Origin: Anabaena sp. WA102
GTDB taxonomy: Bacteria; Cyanobacteriota; Cyanobacteriia; Cyanobacteriales; Nostocaceae
NCBI RefSeq assembly: GCF_001277295.1
Contig: NZ_CP011456.1
Span: forward strand, 434,001-498,000
DNA length: 64,000 nucleotides
Direction: 5' to 3'
The notes beneath the pieces are model-generated. The model saw only the letters and a list, made by a program, of their open reading frames with translations. It was not told the origin of the DNA and did no database searches. Both the position numbers and the translations under genes were made by a program. This document shows, piece after piece, positions 17,404-26,361 of the stretch; position 1 is the stretch's first letter, and each line of letters starts with the position of its first letter.

Positions 17404-18525
17404 CTAATGATGGTGATGGTGGTGAGTAATAGCTGATTGGGAATTAACAGCCATACCTTCAGTTTCCATCAACTCTGCAATATGTGAATTTGCCCATTCA
17501 GCAACCATCGCTAAAAATTGTGGATCATCATTAACACAAGCCATTTGTAAATAATCTACATCTGGATGTTGTTTTTCCAAATCATGAATAATGTGATGTA
17601 CATCTAACAAAGTTTCATGATTTTCTGTAGCAAAACCAATAGGCATAAATAGCAATGCCTTTGCACCCAATTGAATCAAATTTTGAGCAGCTTGGGTAGC
17701 ATTTGGTTGAGTCCATTCAATTAATGGGGTATCGTGGTTCAACCAACCCACAGAAATTAATGGGTAATTGTTAATTAACTTACTTCTGACTAACTCATAC
17801 ATGGCTTGACTTTCATCAATCCCAGAGGTAAAGCCTTTCGCTTTGTGGGGACAACCATGATTCATCAAGATAATCCCAATTTGCGAAGGTAAATAACCTG
17901 TAGCCAAATCAGTATGAATTTTTTCTTCTACCAAATGCGCCATTAAATCAATATATTTTGGCTCATTGTAGAACGAGGGAATGTATTTTTGGGCTTTAAT
18001 CCAATGTTCATCACCATCAGCTAATTCTACCAGAGCATTATTCACCTGTTCAATCGCAATACCACTGGTAAAAATGGAATCAACAACCAATAATGGATAA
18101 ATCAGCAGTTTGCTAAAGCCTTGATCTTTAATTTCGGCTAAAACTTGGTTTGGTAAAAAAGGAGCGCAGAAGTTAAAAGCTTTAAAAACTTGAACACCAT
18201 TACCCCATTTATGTTGTAATTCGTGTTCAATACCCGCTCTTTGTCTTTCAAAAATGGCATTATGAGGGGAAATAAAATCATGATGTGTGTGTCCCCATTC
18301 ATGACGATCGAATAATGCCAAAAGCTTTGCTAAAGGGGGATAAATCCAAGTGGGAACAGGAGCGAATTTAGCCGTCAGTAAATTTAAAGCTTGTTCGTTA
18401 TAGTTAGCAAAATCTTCATAGCTTTCAACTTCGCCATAGCCCATAAGTAACACGGCTACACGGTCTTTACTGGGTAGATGATCGTGGCTATGGGTAGCGT
18501 GCAGTTTTTCGGGGGTTGCAACCAC
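17404..18525 (-). CDS. Ferrochelatase-family protein with His-rich N-terminus and hexahistidine tail
   Basis: GTG 18525 is preferred as the start because GAGGAA lies about six bases upstream; the longer TTG reading begins outside the conserved region. The protein (about 373 residues) has the two-lobed chelatase fold signature: RVAVLLMGYGEVESYEDFANY, LLIYPLLVVDSIFTSG, LMNHGCPHKAKGFTSG and FATENHETLLDV. The last two correspond to the catalytic histidine and glutamate regions of HemH. It lacks the chlorophyll-binding tail of the usual cyanobacterial HemH. It carries HATHSHDH near the start and six histidines at the end, suggesting metal delivery or sensing. It could be a divergent ferrochelatase or a CbiX-like chelatase for another metal. 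Confidence 0.75.
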   Translation of the reverse strand: MVATPEKLHATHSHDHLPSKDRVAVLLMGYGEVESYEDFANYNEQALNLLTAKFAPVPTWIYPPLAKLLALFDRHEWGHTHHDFISPHNAIFERQRAGIEHELQHKWGNGVQVFKAFNFCAPFLPNQVLAEIKDQGFSKLLIYPLLVVDSIFTSGIAIEQVNNALVELADGDEHWIKAQKYIPSFYNEPKYIDLMAHLVEEKIHTDLATGYLPSQIGIILMNHGCPHKAKGFTSGIDESQAMYELVRSKLINNYPLISVGWLNHDTPLIEWTQPNATQAAQNLIQLGAKALLFMPIGFATENHETLLDVHHIIHDLEKQHPDVDYLQMACVNDDPQFLAMVAEWANSHIAELMETEGMAVNSQSAITHHHHHH

Positions 18526-18687
18526 AATGAGTTCCTCAAGATAACCAAAACAGAGAGACAAGCCTAGACAATTACTAGATTATCTCTATCAATTTGTAGC
18601 ATAATATCCTATCCAGGGGGATGGGATAAAAATAAAAACAAAAATACACATCTACATGAATAAATTAACCTGTGCAAAAGGCTCCCT

Positions 18688-18868
18688 ACCCCAACTCCCC
18701 CCAACTCCCCCCACTCCCCCCACTCCCCCCACTCCCCCAACTCCCCCACTCCCCAACTCCCCCCACTCCCCCCACTCCCCCCACTCCCCCAACTCCCCCC
18801 ACTCCCCAACTCCCCCCACTCCCCCCACTCCCCCCACTCCCCAACTCCCCCACCCCCCCACTCCCCAC
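18688..18868. repeat. C-rich tandem repeat (ACTCCCCCC units) upstream of def
   Basis: About 180 bases consist of ACTCCCCCC, ACTCCCC and ACTCCCCCA units, almost without G on the plus strand. It sits 50 bases before the def start. Reading frames through it give proline-threonine or glycine-tryptophan strings, which are not proteins. Confidence 0.9.
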
Positions 18869-18916
18869 TAACGATAGAATTAAAATATATTGTTCACTAT
18901 CAAGCCATCAAAAACC

Positions 18917-19480
18917 ATGCCGTCTGATATTGCTGTCGAGAAGAAAAAATTAAAAAATCCACCTTTGCAAATGCACTACTTAGGCGATCGCGTTTTGCGT
19001 CAACCGGCAAAGCGGGTTACTAAAATAGATGACGAACTCCGCCAACTAGTGCGCGAAATGCTGCAAACTATGTATAGCTCAGATGGCATTGGTTTGGCTG
19101 CACCTCAAGTTGGCATCAATAAACAACTTATCGTTATTGACTGCGAACCAGATCAACCCAATCATCCGCCATTAGTGTTAATTAACCCTACCATTAAACA
19201 GGTTAGCAGTAAGCTCTGTGTGGCTCAGGAAGGGTGCTTAAGTATTCCTAATGTCTTTCTAGATGTAAAACGTCCAGAAGTGGTAACAATCGCCTATAAA
19301 GACGAATATGGTCGTCCCCAAACATTAACAGCAGGTGATTTACTCGGTCGCTGTATTCTTCACGAATTGGATCACCTTAATGGTGTGGTATTTGTAGATC
19401 GTGTAGAAAATTCCTTGACTTTAAACGAAGAGTTATCTAAAAATGGCTTCTCGTATCAGGCAGTGAAACCAGTAGTATAG
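18917..19480 (+). CDS. def: Peptide deformylase
   Basis: The 187-residue metalloenzyme removes the formyl group from nascent N-terminal methionine. The three family motifs are intact: GIGLAAPQ (57-64), EGCLS (105-109, metal cysteine) and HELDH (149-153, two metal histidines and catalytic glutamate). ATG 18917 is preferred over the upstream TTG at 18890, which abuts the C-rich repeat and adds nine unrelated residues. A small membrane protein gene follows 12 bases later. Confidence 0.96.
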   Translation: MPSDIAVEKKKLKNPPLQMHYLGDRVLRQPAKRVTKIDDELRQLVREMLQTMYSSDGIGLAAPQVGINKQLIVIDCEPDQPNHPPLVLINPTIKQVSSKLCVAQEGCLSIPNVFLDVKRPEVVTIAYKDEYGRPQTLTAGDLLGRCILHELDHLNGVVFVDRVENSLTLNEELSKNGFSYQAVKPVV

Positions 19481-19492
19481 GGTGGTCTAGTA

Positions 19493-19696
19493 GTGTATTT
19501 AACTCCAAAAAGCGGTTTATTTTTAGGTGGTGCTTGTGTTGCAGCGATCGCCGCTGTTGGTTCAGTTTTTGAATTGAGTTATGGAGAACCAGATTTTGGT
19601 GTCCCAACCACTGCCATTATCCTAGCTTTGAGCATTCCTCTCACCGTATTCTTTTTTATTGCCGCAGTGAGGGATGCACGAGATAATATAGGATAA
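19493..19696 (+). CDS. Small membrane protein, 67 aa
   Basis: The start is GTG at 19493, twelve bases after def. The protein has two hydrophobic helices (about residues 8-26 and 40-58) joined by a short polar loop with YGEPDFGVP, and ends in RDARDNIG. It is a short cyanobacterial-type membrane protein without a named family. The tight spacing suggests co-transcription with def. Confidence 0.7.
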   Translation: MYLTPKSGLFLGGACVAAIAAVGSVFELSYGEPDFGVPTTAIILALSIPLTVFFFIAAVRDARDNIG

Positions 19697-19793
19697 GCAT
19701 CAGGTATATGAAAAAGGTAAGAGGATGAATGAGGAATGCACACTTCACCCTTTTACCTTTTATTTTTTACTAAGTAATTGATGATTATAAATC

Positions 19794-20056
19794 ATGAAAA
19801 TTCAACTAAAACCAGAAACTGAAGAACTGATCCAGTCCTATATTGCCACAGGTCATTATACCAATGCCGACGATGTGATAATTAAAGCACTTAAAGTGTT
19901 ATCGGAGTGGAAAAAAGAGGATCAGGAATGGAAGGAACACGCAAAAAAGTCGCTGTAGGACTTGCCCAAATTGACCGAGGTGAAGTGGTTAGTAGTGATG
20001 TTGTTATGGCTAGATTACAAGAAAAAATTAGAATTGCTCGTGAGAATAAAAAATAA
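19794..20056 (+). pseudogene. ParD/CopG-like antitoxin broken by a one-base frameshift
   Basis: From ATG 19794 the frame gives MKIQLKPETEELIQSYIATG and NADDVIIKALKVLSEW, a ribbon-helix-helix ParD-type start, and stops at 19956-19958 after 54 residues. The expected C-terminal half (VAVGLAQIDRGEVVSSDVV, ending RENKK) continues in another frame to 20056. The shift lies at the A6 run in GCAAAAAAGTCGCTG: one more A restores an antitoxin of about 87 residues, the usual ParD size. No ParE toxin follows; the next gene is a nuclease 78 bases away. Confidence 0.75.
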
Positions 20057-20133
20057 TGGAGTATATTCTATCTGTAGGGGCAAGTCAGGACATAGAATCT
20101 TTATTTTTGGATTTAGATCAATAAAATAGAATC

Positions 20134-20940
20134 ATGCTACCAACTTCTACCCCCATACTCCGACTTTCCCAAGGACATCTAAACTTACTCGCAGCTTGTC
20201 CCCGTAGATTCCAACATAGCTACTTAGAACAACTAAATACTCCTCTAGATCCTAAACACGAAGAATATCAAATTTTAGGTAGTCGGTTTCACTTGCTTAT
20301 GCAGCAGCGAGAAATGGATTTACCTATTAATAAATTACTACAAGCAGATCCTCAATTACAAAATTGGATGACTGACTTTAGCAAAATTGCTCCAGAAATA
20401 TTTATAACTAATATTCATAATCAAACTTTTCGAGAAAGCGAACATTATCGAACATTACAAATTGGTAATTATCTCCTGACTGTCATTTATGATTTATTAA
20501 TTGCTGACCAAAATCAATCTCAAATTCTCGACTGGAAAACCTATCCCCAACCACCAAAAAGAGCAACATTAGCTGAAAATTGGCAAACAAAACTTTATCT
20601 GTACGTCATGGCAGAAACTAGCAACTATTTATTAGAAAATATTTCCCTAACCTACTGGTTTGTGCAATCAAAAGAGCAAACTAAACATATTAAATTTTGT
20701 TATAATGAGAAAGAACATCAGAAAACAGCACAGGAATTAAATCAACTATTAAACAATCTCACACAATGGGTAAAAGATTATCAGAATAATATATCATTAC
20801 CCCAAATTGCCAAATCCCAGAAAATATGTGAATCTTGTCAATATGCCATGAGGTGTCAACGTCAAAAAATCACACAAGCAACAGAAGATATTAACCAGCA
20901 ATTTCCTAATTTAGAAAATATTGCTGAAGTATCACTTTAA
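20134..20940 (+). CDS. PD-(D/E)XK nuclease of the RecB/Cas4 type
   Basis: The 268-residue protein begins with LRLSQGHLNLLAACPRRF, which contains the first cysteine, then GSRFHLLM (motif with conserved histidine), IYDLLIADQNQSQILDWKT (catalytic D and DxK-type motif), QTKLYLYV (motif with conserved Q and Y) and a C-terminal cluster CESCQYAMRC. Together this is the layout of Fe-S-containing RecB-like exonucleases such as Cas4 and AddB. No CRISPR or cas genes are nearby; it directly precedes recJ, suggesting a role in DNA repair. Confidence 0.82.
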   Translation: MLPTSTPILRLSQGHLNLLAACPRRFQHSYLEQLNTPLDPKHEEYQILGSRFHLLMQQREMDLPINKLLQADPQLQNWMTDFSKIAPEIFITNIHNQTFRESEHYRTLQIGNYLLTVIYDLLIADQNQSQILDWKTYPQPPKRATLAENWQTKLYLYVMAETSNYLLENISLTYWFVQSKEQTKHIKFCYNEKEHQKTAQELNQLLNNLTQWVKDYQNNISLPQIAKSQKICESCQYAMRCQRQKITQATEDINQQFPNLENIAEVSL

Positions 20941-21005
20941 ATTAATGAATAAGATTGTCTCACGCAAAGGCGCAAAGGCGCAAAGAAAGAAATACAGAAG
21001 TTAGA

Positions 21006-23330
21006 ATGTGGTTTAAAATGGAATGGATTTTAACAGGAACGGAACAACCTCCTGATTGGTTTATCGAATTAGTGAAAAAATACGTACCAACAACAGGTGG
21101 TAACTTTGCTGCTCAATTATTTTGGCAACGGGGAATTCAAGATCAAGAAAAGTTAGCGGCTTTTATTAATTATCAAAGTTATCAACCTGCCAATTCTTTT
21201 GAATTTGGACAAGAAATGAATTTGGCTGTACAACGGTTAATAACTGCGGGGAAAACAGGAGAAAAAATTGTTATTTGGGGAGATTTTGATGCCGATGGAA
21301 TTACCTCGACTGCGGTATTATGGGATGGTTTAGGTGAATTTTTTCAGCAACATCGTCAATTAAGTTATTATATTCCCAATCGTTTAATAGAATCTCATGG
21401 TTTAAATCAGCCAGGAATTGATAATTTAGCCGCCCAAGGTTGTAAATTAATTATTACTTGTGATACAGGCAGTACAAATATTTCAGAAATCATCTATGCC
21501 CAAAATTTAGGGATAGATGTAATTGTGACTGACCATCATACATTACCACCAGAACGCCCCCCGGTTGTCGCCATTATTAACCCGCGTTATTTAGCAAAAG
21601 AACATCCTTTATATCATCTTTCTGGTGTGGCAGTTGCTTATAAATTGGTGGAAGCATTATATATAAGTTTGCCAGATATTCCCGAACATCCATTAACAGA
21701 TTTATTAGATTTAGTAGCAGTAGGATTAATTGCCGATTTAGTCCAATTAAGTGGTGATTGTCGCTATTTGGCACAGTTGGGAATTCAACAATTACACACA
21801 GACTTTAAAAAAATCCCATCAGCCAGAAGAAGACCAGGAGTGGGGAAATTATTAGAATTATGCCAGAAAAGTGGCGATCGCCCCACAGATATTTCCTTTG
21901 GTTTGGGACCCCGCATTAACGCCGTTAGTCGCATTCATGGTGATGCTAGTTTCTGTATAGAATTATTAACCAGTAGAGATATGCAGCGTTGTCAACAACT
22001 TGCAGAAGAAACAGAATTAGCTAATTCCCGTCGCAAATCTTTACAAAAAGATGTCCAAGTCCAAGTTACTAAAAAACTCAGTCAATTAGACTTATCAACC
22101 ACCAGCGTCATCGTTTTAGAAGATCCTCAATGGGCAGGTGGTGTTTTAGGTCTGGTTGCCGGACAAATTGCCCAAGAAACAGGGCGACCGACAATTTTGT
22201 TAAGTACAGAAGCAAAAGAAAATAAGACGGATTCTAGCCCATCTCTAGCACGAGGTTCTGCCCGTTCCATTAACTCCGTTGATTTATATCAATTAGTTCA
22301 AGAACAAGCCCATTTATTACATCGTTTTGGAGGACATCCCTTTGCTGCGGGTTTGAGTTTATTAGTAGAAAATATTCCCCTATTTACAGCCGCCATTAAC
22401 CAGAAATTACGTCAATCTTTAGGAGGAATAAATCTCACTCCAACAGTGCAAGCTGATTTGGTGGTGACAGTTGCCGATTTAGGCAAAGATTTATTTTTAG
22501 AATTAAAACTATTAGAACCCTGTGGAATGGGCAATCCTATCCCCAAATTATTAATCAAAAACTGTTGGTTTGAAAATTCTTGGCATAAAAATCAAGAAGA
22601 TTTAAAAGGAAATAAAATCCAATATATTAAAACTGACTTCAATATTCGAGATAATTCTACCAACAATCCGTTTCCGGGGATTTGGTGGGGACACTATAAA
22701 GAAGAATTGCCTATTGGTAGATGTGATTGTATTGCCGAAATTGATTTTAACAGCTTTAAAAAACGTTATGAAATTAGATTAATCGCCGTCCGTCCTAATA
22801 CGGAAAGTGAATTAAAAACCAAAAATTCAGCATTAATTTTAGATTGGCGAAATCAGGAAAATTTAACCGAACTAACCTCAGAAAAATCATTATTAATTAT
22901 GCAAGATTGCCCTACTAATTGGGATAATTTACGTTTGTGGGTAAAGCAATCACTAAATCAGAAAAAACAATTAGTTATTGCTTGGAAAAAACCCCATAAT
23001 TTAACTCCCAAGGACATTTGGTTAACTTTATTAGGCATTTCTAAATACCTGAGTCGAAAAAATCAACCTGTTACCCAAGTCCAACTTTTAGAGAAACTAG
23101 GTATTAGTGATCAAACCCTATATTTGGGTTTTCAAGCATTAAAACATTTAGGATTTATCATCCAACGTCAAGATAATCATCTACAAATAATCTGGGATTC
23201 CACATATCATTACCAACCAGCAGATCATGTTATTAACAAATTTTTAGCCGCAGTCAGAGAAGAACAATTTCAACAAGATTATTTTTTTCATGTGCCTTTA
23301 TCTATTATTATTGCCATGATTGGTGAATAA
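21006..23330 (+). CDS. recJ: Single-stranded-DNA-specific exonuclease RecJ
   Basis: This DHH-family 5'-3' exonuclease works in recombinational and mismatch repair. Visible motifs are WGDFDADGITSTAV (metal aspartates), CDTGSTN, VTDHHTLP (DHH) and the DHHA1 region RFGGHPFAAG. The C-terminal 250 residues form a cyanobacterial extension with the ending HVPLSIIIAMIGE. The frame extends upstream to a TTG at 20955, but that part is translated from the dispersed CTCACGCAAAGGCGC repeat, so ATG 21006 or 21018 is the probable start. It lies close behind the RecB/Cas4-like nuclease. Confidence 0.92.
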   Translation: MWFKMEWILTGTEQPPDWFIELVKKYVPTTGGNFAAQLFWQRGIQDQEKLAAFINYQSYQPANSFEFGQEMNLAVQRLITAGKTGEKIVIWGDFDADGITSTAVLWDGLGEFFQQHRQLSYYIPNRLIESHGLNQPGIDNLAAQGCKLIITCDTGSTNISEIIYAQNLGIDVIVTDHHTLPPERPPVVAIINPRYLAKEHPLYHLSGVAVAYKLVEALYISLPDIPEHPLTDLLDLVAVGLIADLVQLSGDCRYLAQLGIQQLHTDFKKIPSARRRPGVGKLLELCQKSGDRPTDISFGLGPRINAVSRIHGDASFCIELLTSRDMQRCQQLAEETELANSRRKSLQKDVQVQVTKKLSQLDLSTTSVIVLEDPQWAGGVLGLVAGQIAQETGRPTILLSTEAKENKTDSSPSLARGSARSINSVDLYQLVQEQAHLLHRFGGHPFAAGLSLLVENIPLFTAAINQKLRQSLGGINLTPTVQADLVVTVADLGKDLFLELKLLEPCGMGNPIPKLLIKNCWFENSWHKNQEDLKGNKIQYIKTDFNIRDNSTNNPFPGIWWGHYKEELPIGRCDCIAEIDFNSFKKRYEIRLIAVRPNTESELKTKNSALILDWRNQENLTELTSEKSLLIMQDCPTNWDNLRLWVKQSLNQKKQLVIAWKKPHNLTPKDIWLTLLGISKYLSRKNQPVTQVQLLEKLGISDQTLYLGFQALKHLGFIIQRQDNHLQIIWDSTYHYQPADHVINKFLAAVREEQFQQDYFFHVPLSIIIAMIGE

Positions 23331-23640
23331 TCTCATTTCGTAAGTTGGGTTGACGGATGTTATACTTAAAACGGCTAGAAGCTGGACTTTTTTATCATAC
23401 AAAGAACAGCCGATGCTCTGAAATCCTTCAGTGACCCTGATATATTAGTTGAAATCAGCGAACTAGATCAATTAATTGCGGACATCAGTAAAAACCTTTA
23501 ATTAAGCCCCAAATATCGCGGTAGGCACGGGGGTGCTACCCCTACACTAAATCCAATTTTTCTGTATCATTAATTTTGTCTACCTACTTAACAGGTAACG
23601 GGTTTGGTAGGGGTGGAGGTTCTCAAACTTCTGCCCCTAT
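23331..23640. other. Spacer of 310 bases with a possible gene remnant
   Basis: Between recJ and the convergent moaE there is no complete gene. On the plus strand 23405-23502 reads RTADALKSFSDPDILVEISE and ends DISKNL at a stop, with no convincing start; it may be the tail of a lost gene. A repeat-like stretch (CGCGGTAGGCACGGGGGTGC, TACCCCTAC) follows. No terminator was clear. Confidence 0.4.
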
Positions 23641-24120
23641 TTAATGGTTACAGTTTTTAATAGATACCCAACTAGAGTCTGCTATGGGAGAACCATCTTC
23701 ACCTAGCAAGCTGTAGTGTTCCTTTTTCCAAATTGGCGCATTATGTTTGAGTGTATCAATAGCATACTCACAAGCGGCAAAAGCCTCACCACGATGGGGA
23801 CAACCCACAGCCACAACCACACTAATTTCCCCAACTAATAATCTGCCAATGCGATGATATATTACCACCCGACTCACATCAGACCATTGATGGCGAATAT
23901 CATCAGCAATTTGATAAAATACCTGTAAAGCCATCGGTTCATAAACCTGATATTCCAAAGCTACCACAGACTTACCATCAGTTTGATTACGAACCATACC
24001 ACTCATCAGCACCACAGCACCATTAGCAGGATTATCTGCTTTACTGTAGATTTCTTCCACAGACAATGGAGCTAATGTAATCCCAAAACTATCTTCAACC
24101 CTGGGTTTAGTTGTAATCAT
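23641..24120 (-). CDS. moaE: Molybdopterin synthase catalytic subunit MoaE
   Basis: The 159-residue protein carries the MoaE motifs GAVVLMSGMVRNQTDGKSV, LEYQVYEPMA, VVIYHRIGRLLVGEISVVV, CPHRGEAF and the lysine-bearing PIWKKEHY. With thiocarboxylated MoaD it converts cyclic pyranopterin monophosphate into molybdopterin. The start is ATG 24120. It is monocistronic here and divergent from the DMT exporter. Confidence 0.95.
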   Translation of the reverse strand: MITTKPRVEDSFGITLAPLSVEEIYSKADNPANGAVVLMSGMVRNQTDGKSVVALEYQVYEPMALQVFYQIADDIRHQWSDVSRVVIYHRIGRLLVGEISVVVAVGCPHRGEAFAACEYAIDTLKHNAPIWKKEHYSLLGEDGSPIADSSWVSIKNCNH

Positions 24121-24153
24121 ACATTCTCCTCATAAAAATCCTCAAATTTATTC

Positions 24154-24184
24154 ATCCGCGTTTATCTGCGTTTATCTGCGTTTA
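24154..24184. repeat. Tandem CGTTTATCTG decamers
   Basis: The sequence GCGTTTATCTGCGTTTATCT continues for one more unit, and sits between moaE and the DMT gene. An inverted copy (AACGCAGATAAACGCAGATA) lies at 59835-59865 before argS. Confidence 0.75.
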
Positions 24185-24280
24185 ATAATTATTCTATAAG
24201 TTTATAGTGTGGGTAGTTTAAAAACCGTAAAATCAGTTAAACTAATTTTTTCAACTATTCATAAAAACCACAATTATCTC

Positions 24281-25303
24281 ATGCAAGTGCAACTCAGTGG
24301 ATCTAAAAATCCCCTTGCGTATCTGCTATTAATTGCTCCTTTTTTCCTTTGGGGTACAGCAATGGTGGCAATGAAAGGCGTAATTCCTCATACTACACCC
24401 CTATTTATGGCTGGAGTCAGATTGATACCTGCGGGAGTATTAATTCTCATAGTGGCTGCATTCATGGGTAAACCCCAACCTCAAAGTTGGTTAGGATGGT
24501 TGTGGATTATTATATTTGCTTTGGTTGATGGTACATTATTTCAAGGCTTTTTAGCCGAAGGTTTAGTCAGAACCAATGCCGGCTTAGGTTCGGTGATGAT
24601 AGACTCCCAACCCTTAGCAGTCGCTTTACTTTCACTCTGGCTATTTCAAGAACATATTGGTTTATGGGGATGGTTGGGGTTAGGTTTGGGAATTACAGGA
24701 ATTAGTCTGATTGGTTTACCCCAAGAGTGGATTTTCCATCTTTTTGAGGCGGGGATCACTACTTCCATAGATAATTGGCAAGAGTTATTTAATAGTGGTG
24801 AGTTATTAATGTTACTCGCCGCTTTATCAATGGCTGTGGGAACAGTGATGATTCGGTTTGTTTGCCGCTATGCAGATCCGGTAACGGCTACAGGATGGCA
24901 CATGATTATCGGTGGCTTGCCTTTGTGGGGAATTTCTTCAGTATTAGAATCTCAACAGTGGGAAAATCTTGTCCTATCGGACTGGATGGGATTAGGTTAT
25001 GCTACTGTATTTGGCAGTGCGATCGCTTACGGATTATTTTTCTACTTTGCCTCTAGTGGTAATCTCACCAGTTTAAGTTCTCTGACTTTTCTCACACCCG
25101 TTTTTGCTTTAATATTTGGTTATATTTTTCTCAATGAAGTCCTGACTACTATTCAATGGTTTGGGGTTTTTCTTACCTTAATCAGTATTTATTTAATTAA
25201 CCAACGGGAAAATATCGGCGGAAATCAGAAACCTACTATCACCGATACAAATACCACATCTACTCAGAATTTAACAACCGCCAGTAATTCTCTTGATGTC
25301 TAA
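24281..25303 (+). CDS. EamA/DMT-family membrane exporter
   Basis: This protein of about 340 residues has ten hydrophobic helices in two EamA repeats: first block AYLLLIAPFFLWGTAMVAMK, second block LLMLLAALSMAVGTVMIRF. DMT proteins export metabolites such as amino acids. ATG 24281 is preferred over the GTG at 24209, which adds 24 polar residues ahead of the first helix. Its last eight bases overlap the start of the LD-carboxypeptidase gene, so the two are translationally coupled. Confidence 0.87.
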   Translation: MQVQLSGSKNPLAYLLLIAPFFLWGTAMVAMKGVIPHTTPLFMAGVRLIPAGVLILIVAAFMGKPQPQSWLGWLWIIIFALVDGTLFQGFLAEGLVRTNAGLGSVMIDSQPLAVALLSLWLFQEHIGLWGWLGLGLGITGISLIGLPQEWIFHLFEAGITTSIDNWQELFNSGELLMLLAALSMAVGTVMIRFVCRYADPVTATGWHMIIGGLPLWGISSVLESQQWENLVLSDWMGLGYATVFGSAIAYGLFFYFASSGNLTSLSSLTFLTPVFALIFGYIFLNEVLTTIQWFGVFLTLISIYLINQRENIGGNQKPTITDTNTTSTQNLTTASNSLDV

Positions 25304-26204
25304 CATTCAAAATCTCAAATCTACCCTCCTACCCCCACCCCTCAAACCCGGTGATTTACTGCGCGTCATTGCCCCCAGTGGTGCATTGCGAGAAGTTGAA
25401 GCTTTTAATCAAGGTGTGGAAATTTGGAAGTCGCACGGCTATCGGATTAAAATTGGCGACAATCTCAATGATAGACATGGTTATCTAGCTGGTACAGATG
25501 CCCACCGTCGTCAACAATTAGCCACAGCATGGCAAGATCCCGAATGTCAGGGAATCCTCTGCGCGAGAGGTGGTTTTGGTAGCACCCGGATTTTAGAAGA
25601 TTGGACTTGGCAAGAAAATACCATTACCCCTAAATGGTTAATTGGCTTTTCTGATATCACAGCCCTGCTTTGGAGTCTCTACAACGCCGGAATTGCCAGT
25701 GTACATGGTCCCGTCATGACTACCCTAACCAATGAGCCAGAATGGTCAATCAAGCGGTTATTGGACATAGTAGAAGGTCGGGCGATCGCACCTTTAAAAG
25801 GTTGTGGTTGGGGTGGTGGTACAACTACAGGAATCTTACTTCCTGGTAATCTCACAGTCGCTACCCATCTTTTAGGAACACCGATTTTACCCAACCTTGA
25901 TGGTGTCATCTTAGCCTGGGAAGATGTCACAGAAACACCTTATCGCATTGATAGAATGTTGACACAGTGGCGGTTGAGCAGGGCTTTATCTAAAGTTCGT
26001 GGTATTGCTTTGGGAGGGTTTACCAAGTGTGAAGCCCCACCTCACATACCTAGTTTTACTATAGAGGAAGTTTTGCGCGATCGCTTGGGTGATTTGGGTA
26101 TTCCCATAGTTTCTAACCTCCCCTTTGGTCATGATAGCCCCAATGCTGCTTTACCTGTGGGTATAAAAGTAACCCTAGATGGAGACAATGGGATATTGAG
26201 CTAG
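25296..26204 (+). CDS. ldcA: LD-carboxypeptidase (peptidase S66)
   Basis: The protein of about 302 residues cleaves the terminal D-alanine from tetrapeptides during murein recycling. It begins LKPGDLLRVIAPSGALRE; the nucleophile elbow is CARGGFGSTRIL and the rest of the S66 pattern is GFSDITALL, VHGPVM, and the C-terminal PFGHDSPNAALPVG with the catalytic histidine. ATG 25296 overlaps the end of the DMT gene; a TTG directly before it would add one residue. Confidence 0.92.
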   Translation: MSNIQNLKSTLLPPPLKPGDLLRVIAPSGALREVEAFNQGVEIWKSHGYRIKIGDNLNDRHGYLAGTDAHRRQQLATAWQDPECQGILCARGGFGSTRILEDWTWQENTITPKWLIGFSDITALLWSLYNAGIASVHGPVMTTLTNEPEWSIKRLLDIVEGRAIAPLKGCGWGGGTTTGILLPGNLTVATHLLGTPILPNLDGVILAWEDVTETPYRIDRMLTQWRLSRALSKVRGIALGGFTKCEAPPHIPSFTIEEVLRDRLGDLGIPIVSNLPFGHDSPNAALPVGIKVTLDGDNGILS

Positions 26205-26242
26205 TAGTCTGTCAACCCGAAAATGAGGGGTGAAGGCAAGCA

Positions 26243-26361
26243 GGGGAGGTTGGGGAGGTAGAGGAGGTTGGGGAGGTAGAGGAGGTAGGGGAGGTAGAGG
26301 AGGTAGGGGAGGTAGAGGAGGTAGGGGAGGTAGAGGAGGTAGGGGAGGTAGAGGAGGTAGG
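26243..26361. repeat. 18-bp tandem repeat GGGGAGGTAGAGGAGGTA
   Basis: About six and a half units of a purine-rich 18-mer lie just downstream of ldcA, with two early units carrying TTGGGG in place of TAGGGG. All C is on the minus strand. Open frames across it code Gly-Gly-Arg or Pro-Pro-Leu strings and are not genes. Confidence 0.92.

Noticed and set aside
18609..18953. Open frames on both strands giving Pro/Thr-rich or Gly/Trp/Glu-rich proteins of 60-93 residues
   Set aside because: They are translations of the C-rich tandem repeat in several frames and have no start signals or non-repeat content.
23405..23502. Short frame ending DISKNL as a gene
   Set aside because: No plausible start codon with a ribosome binding site, and too short to match a family; kept only as a possible remnant in the spacer entry.
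26243..26361. Possible CRISPR array
   Set aside because: The units are contiguous 18-mers without spacers, and no cas genes are near; the RecB/Cas4-like gene at 20134 adjoins recJ instead.
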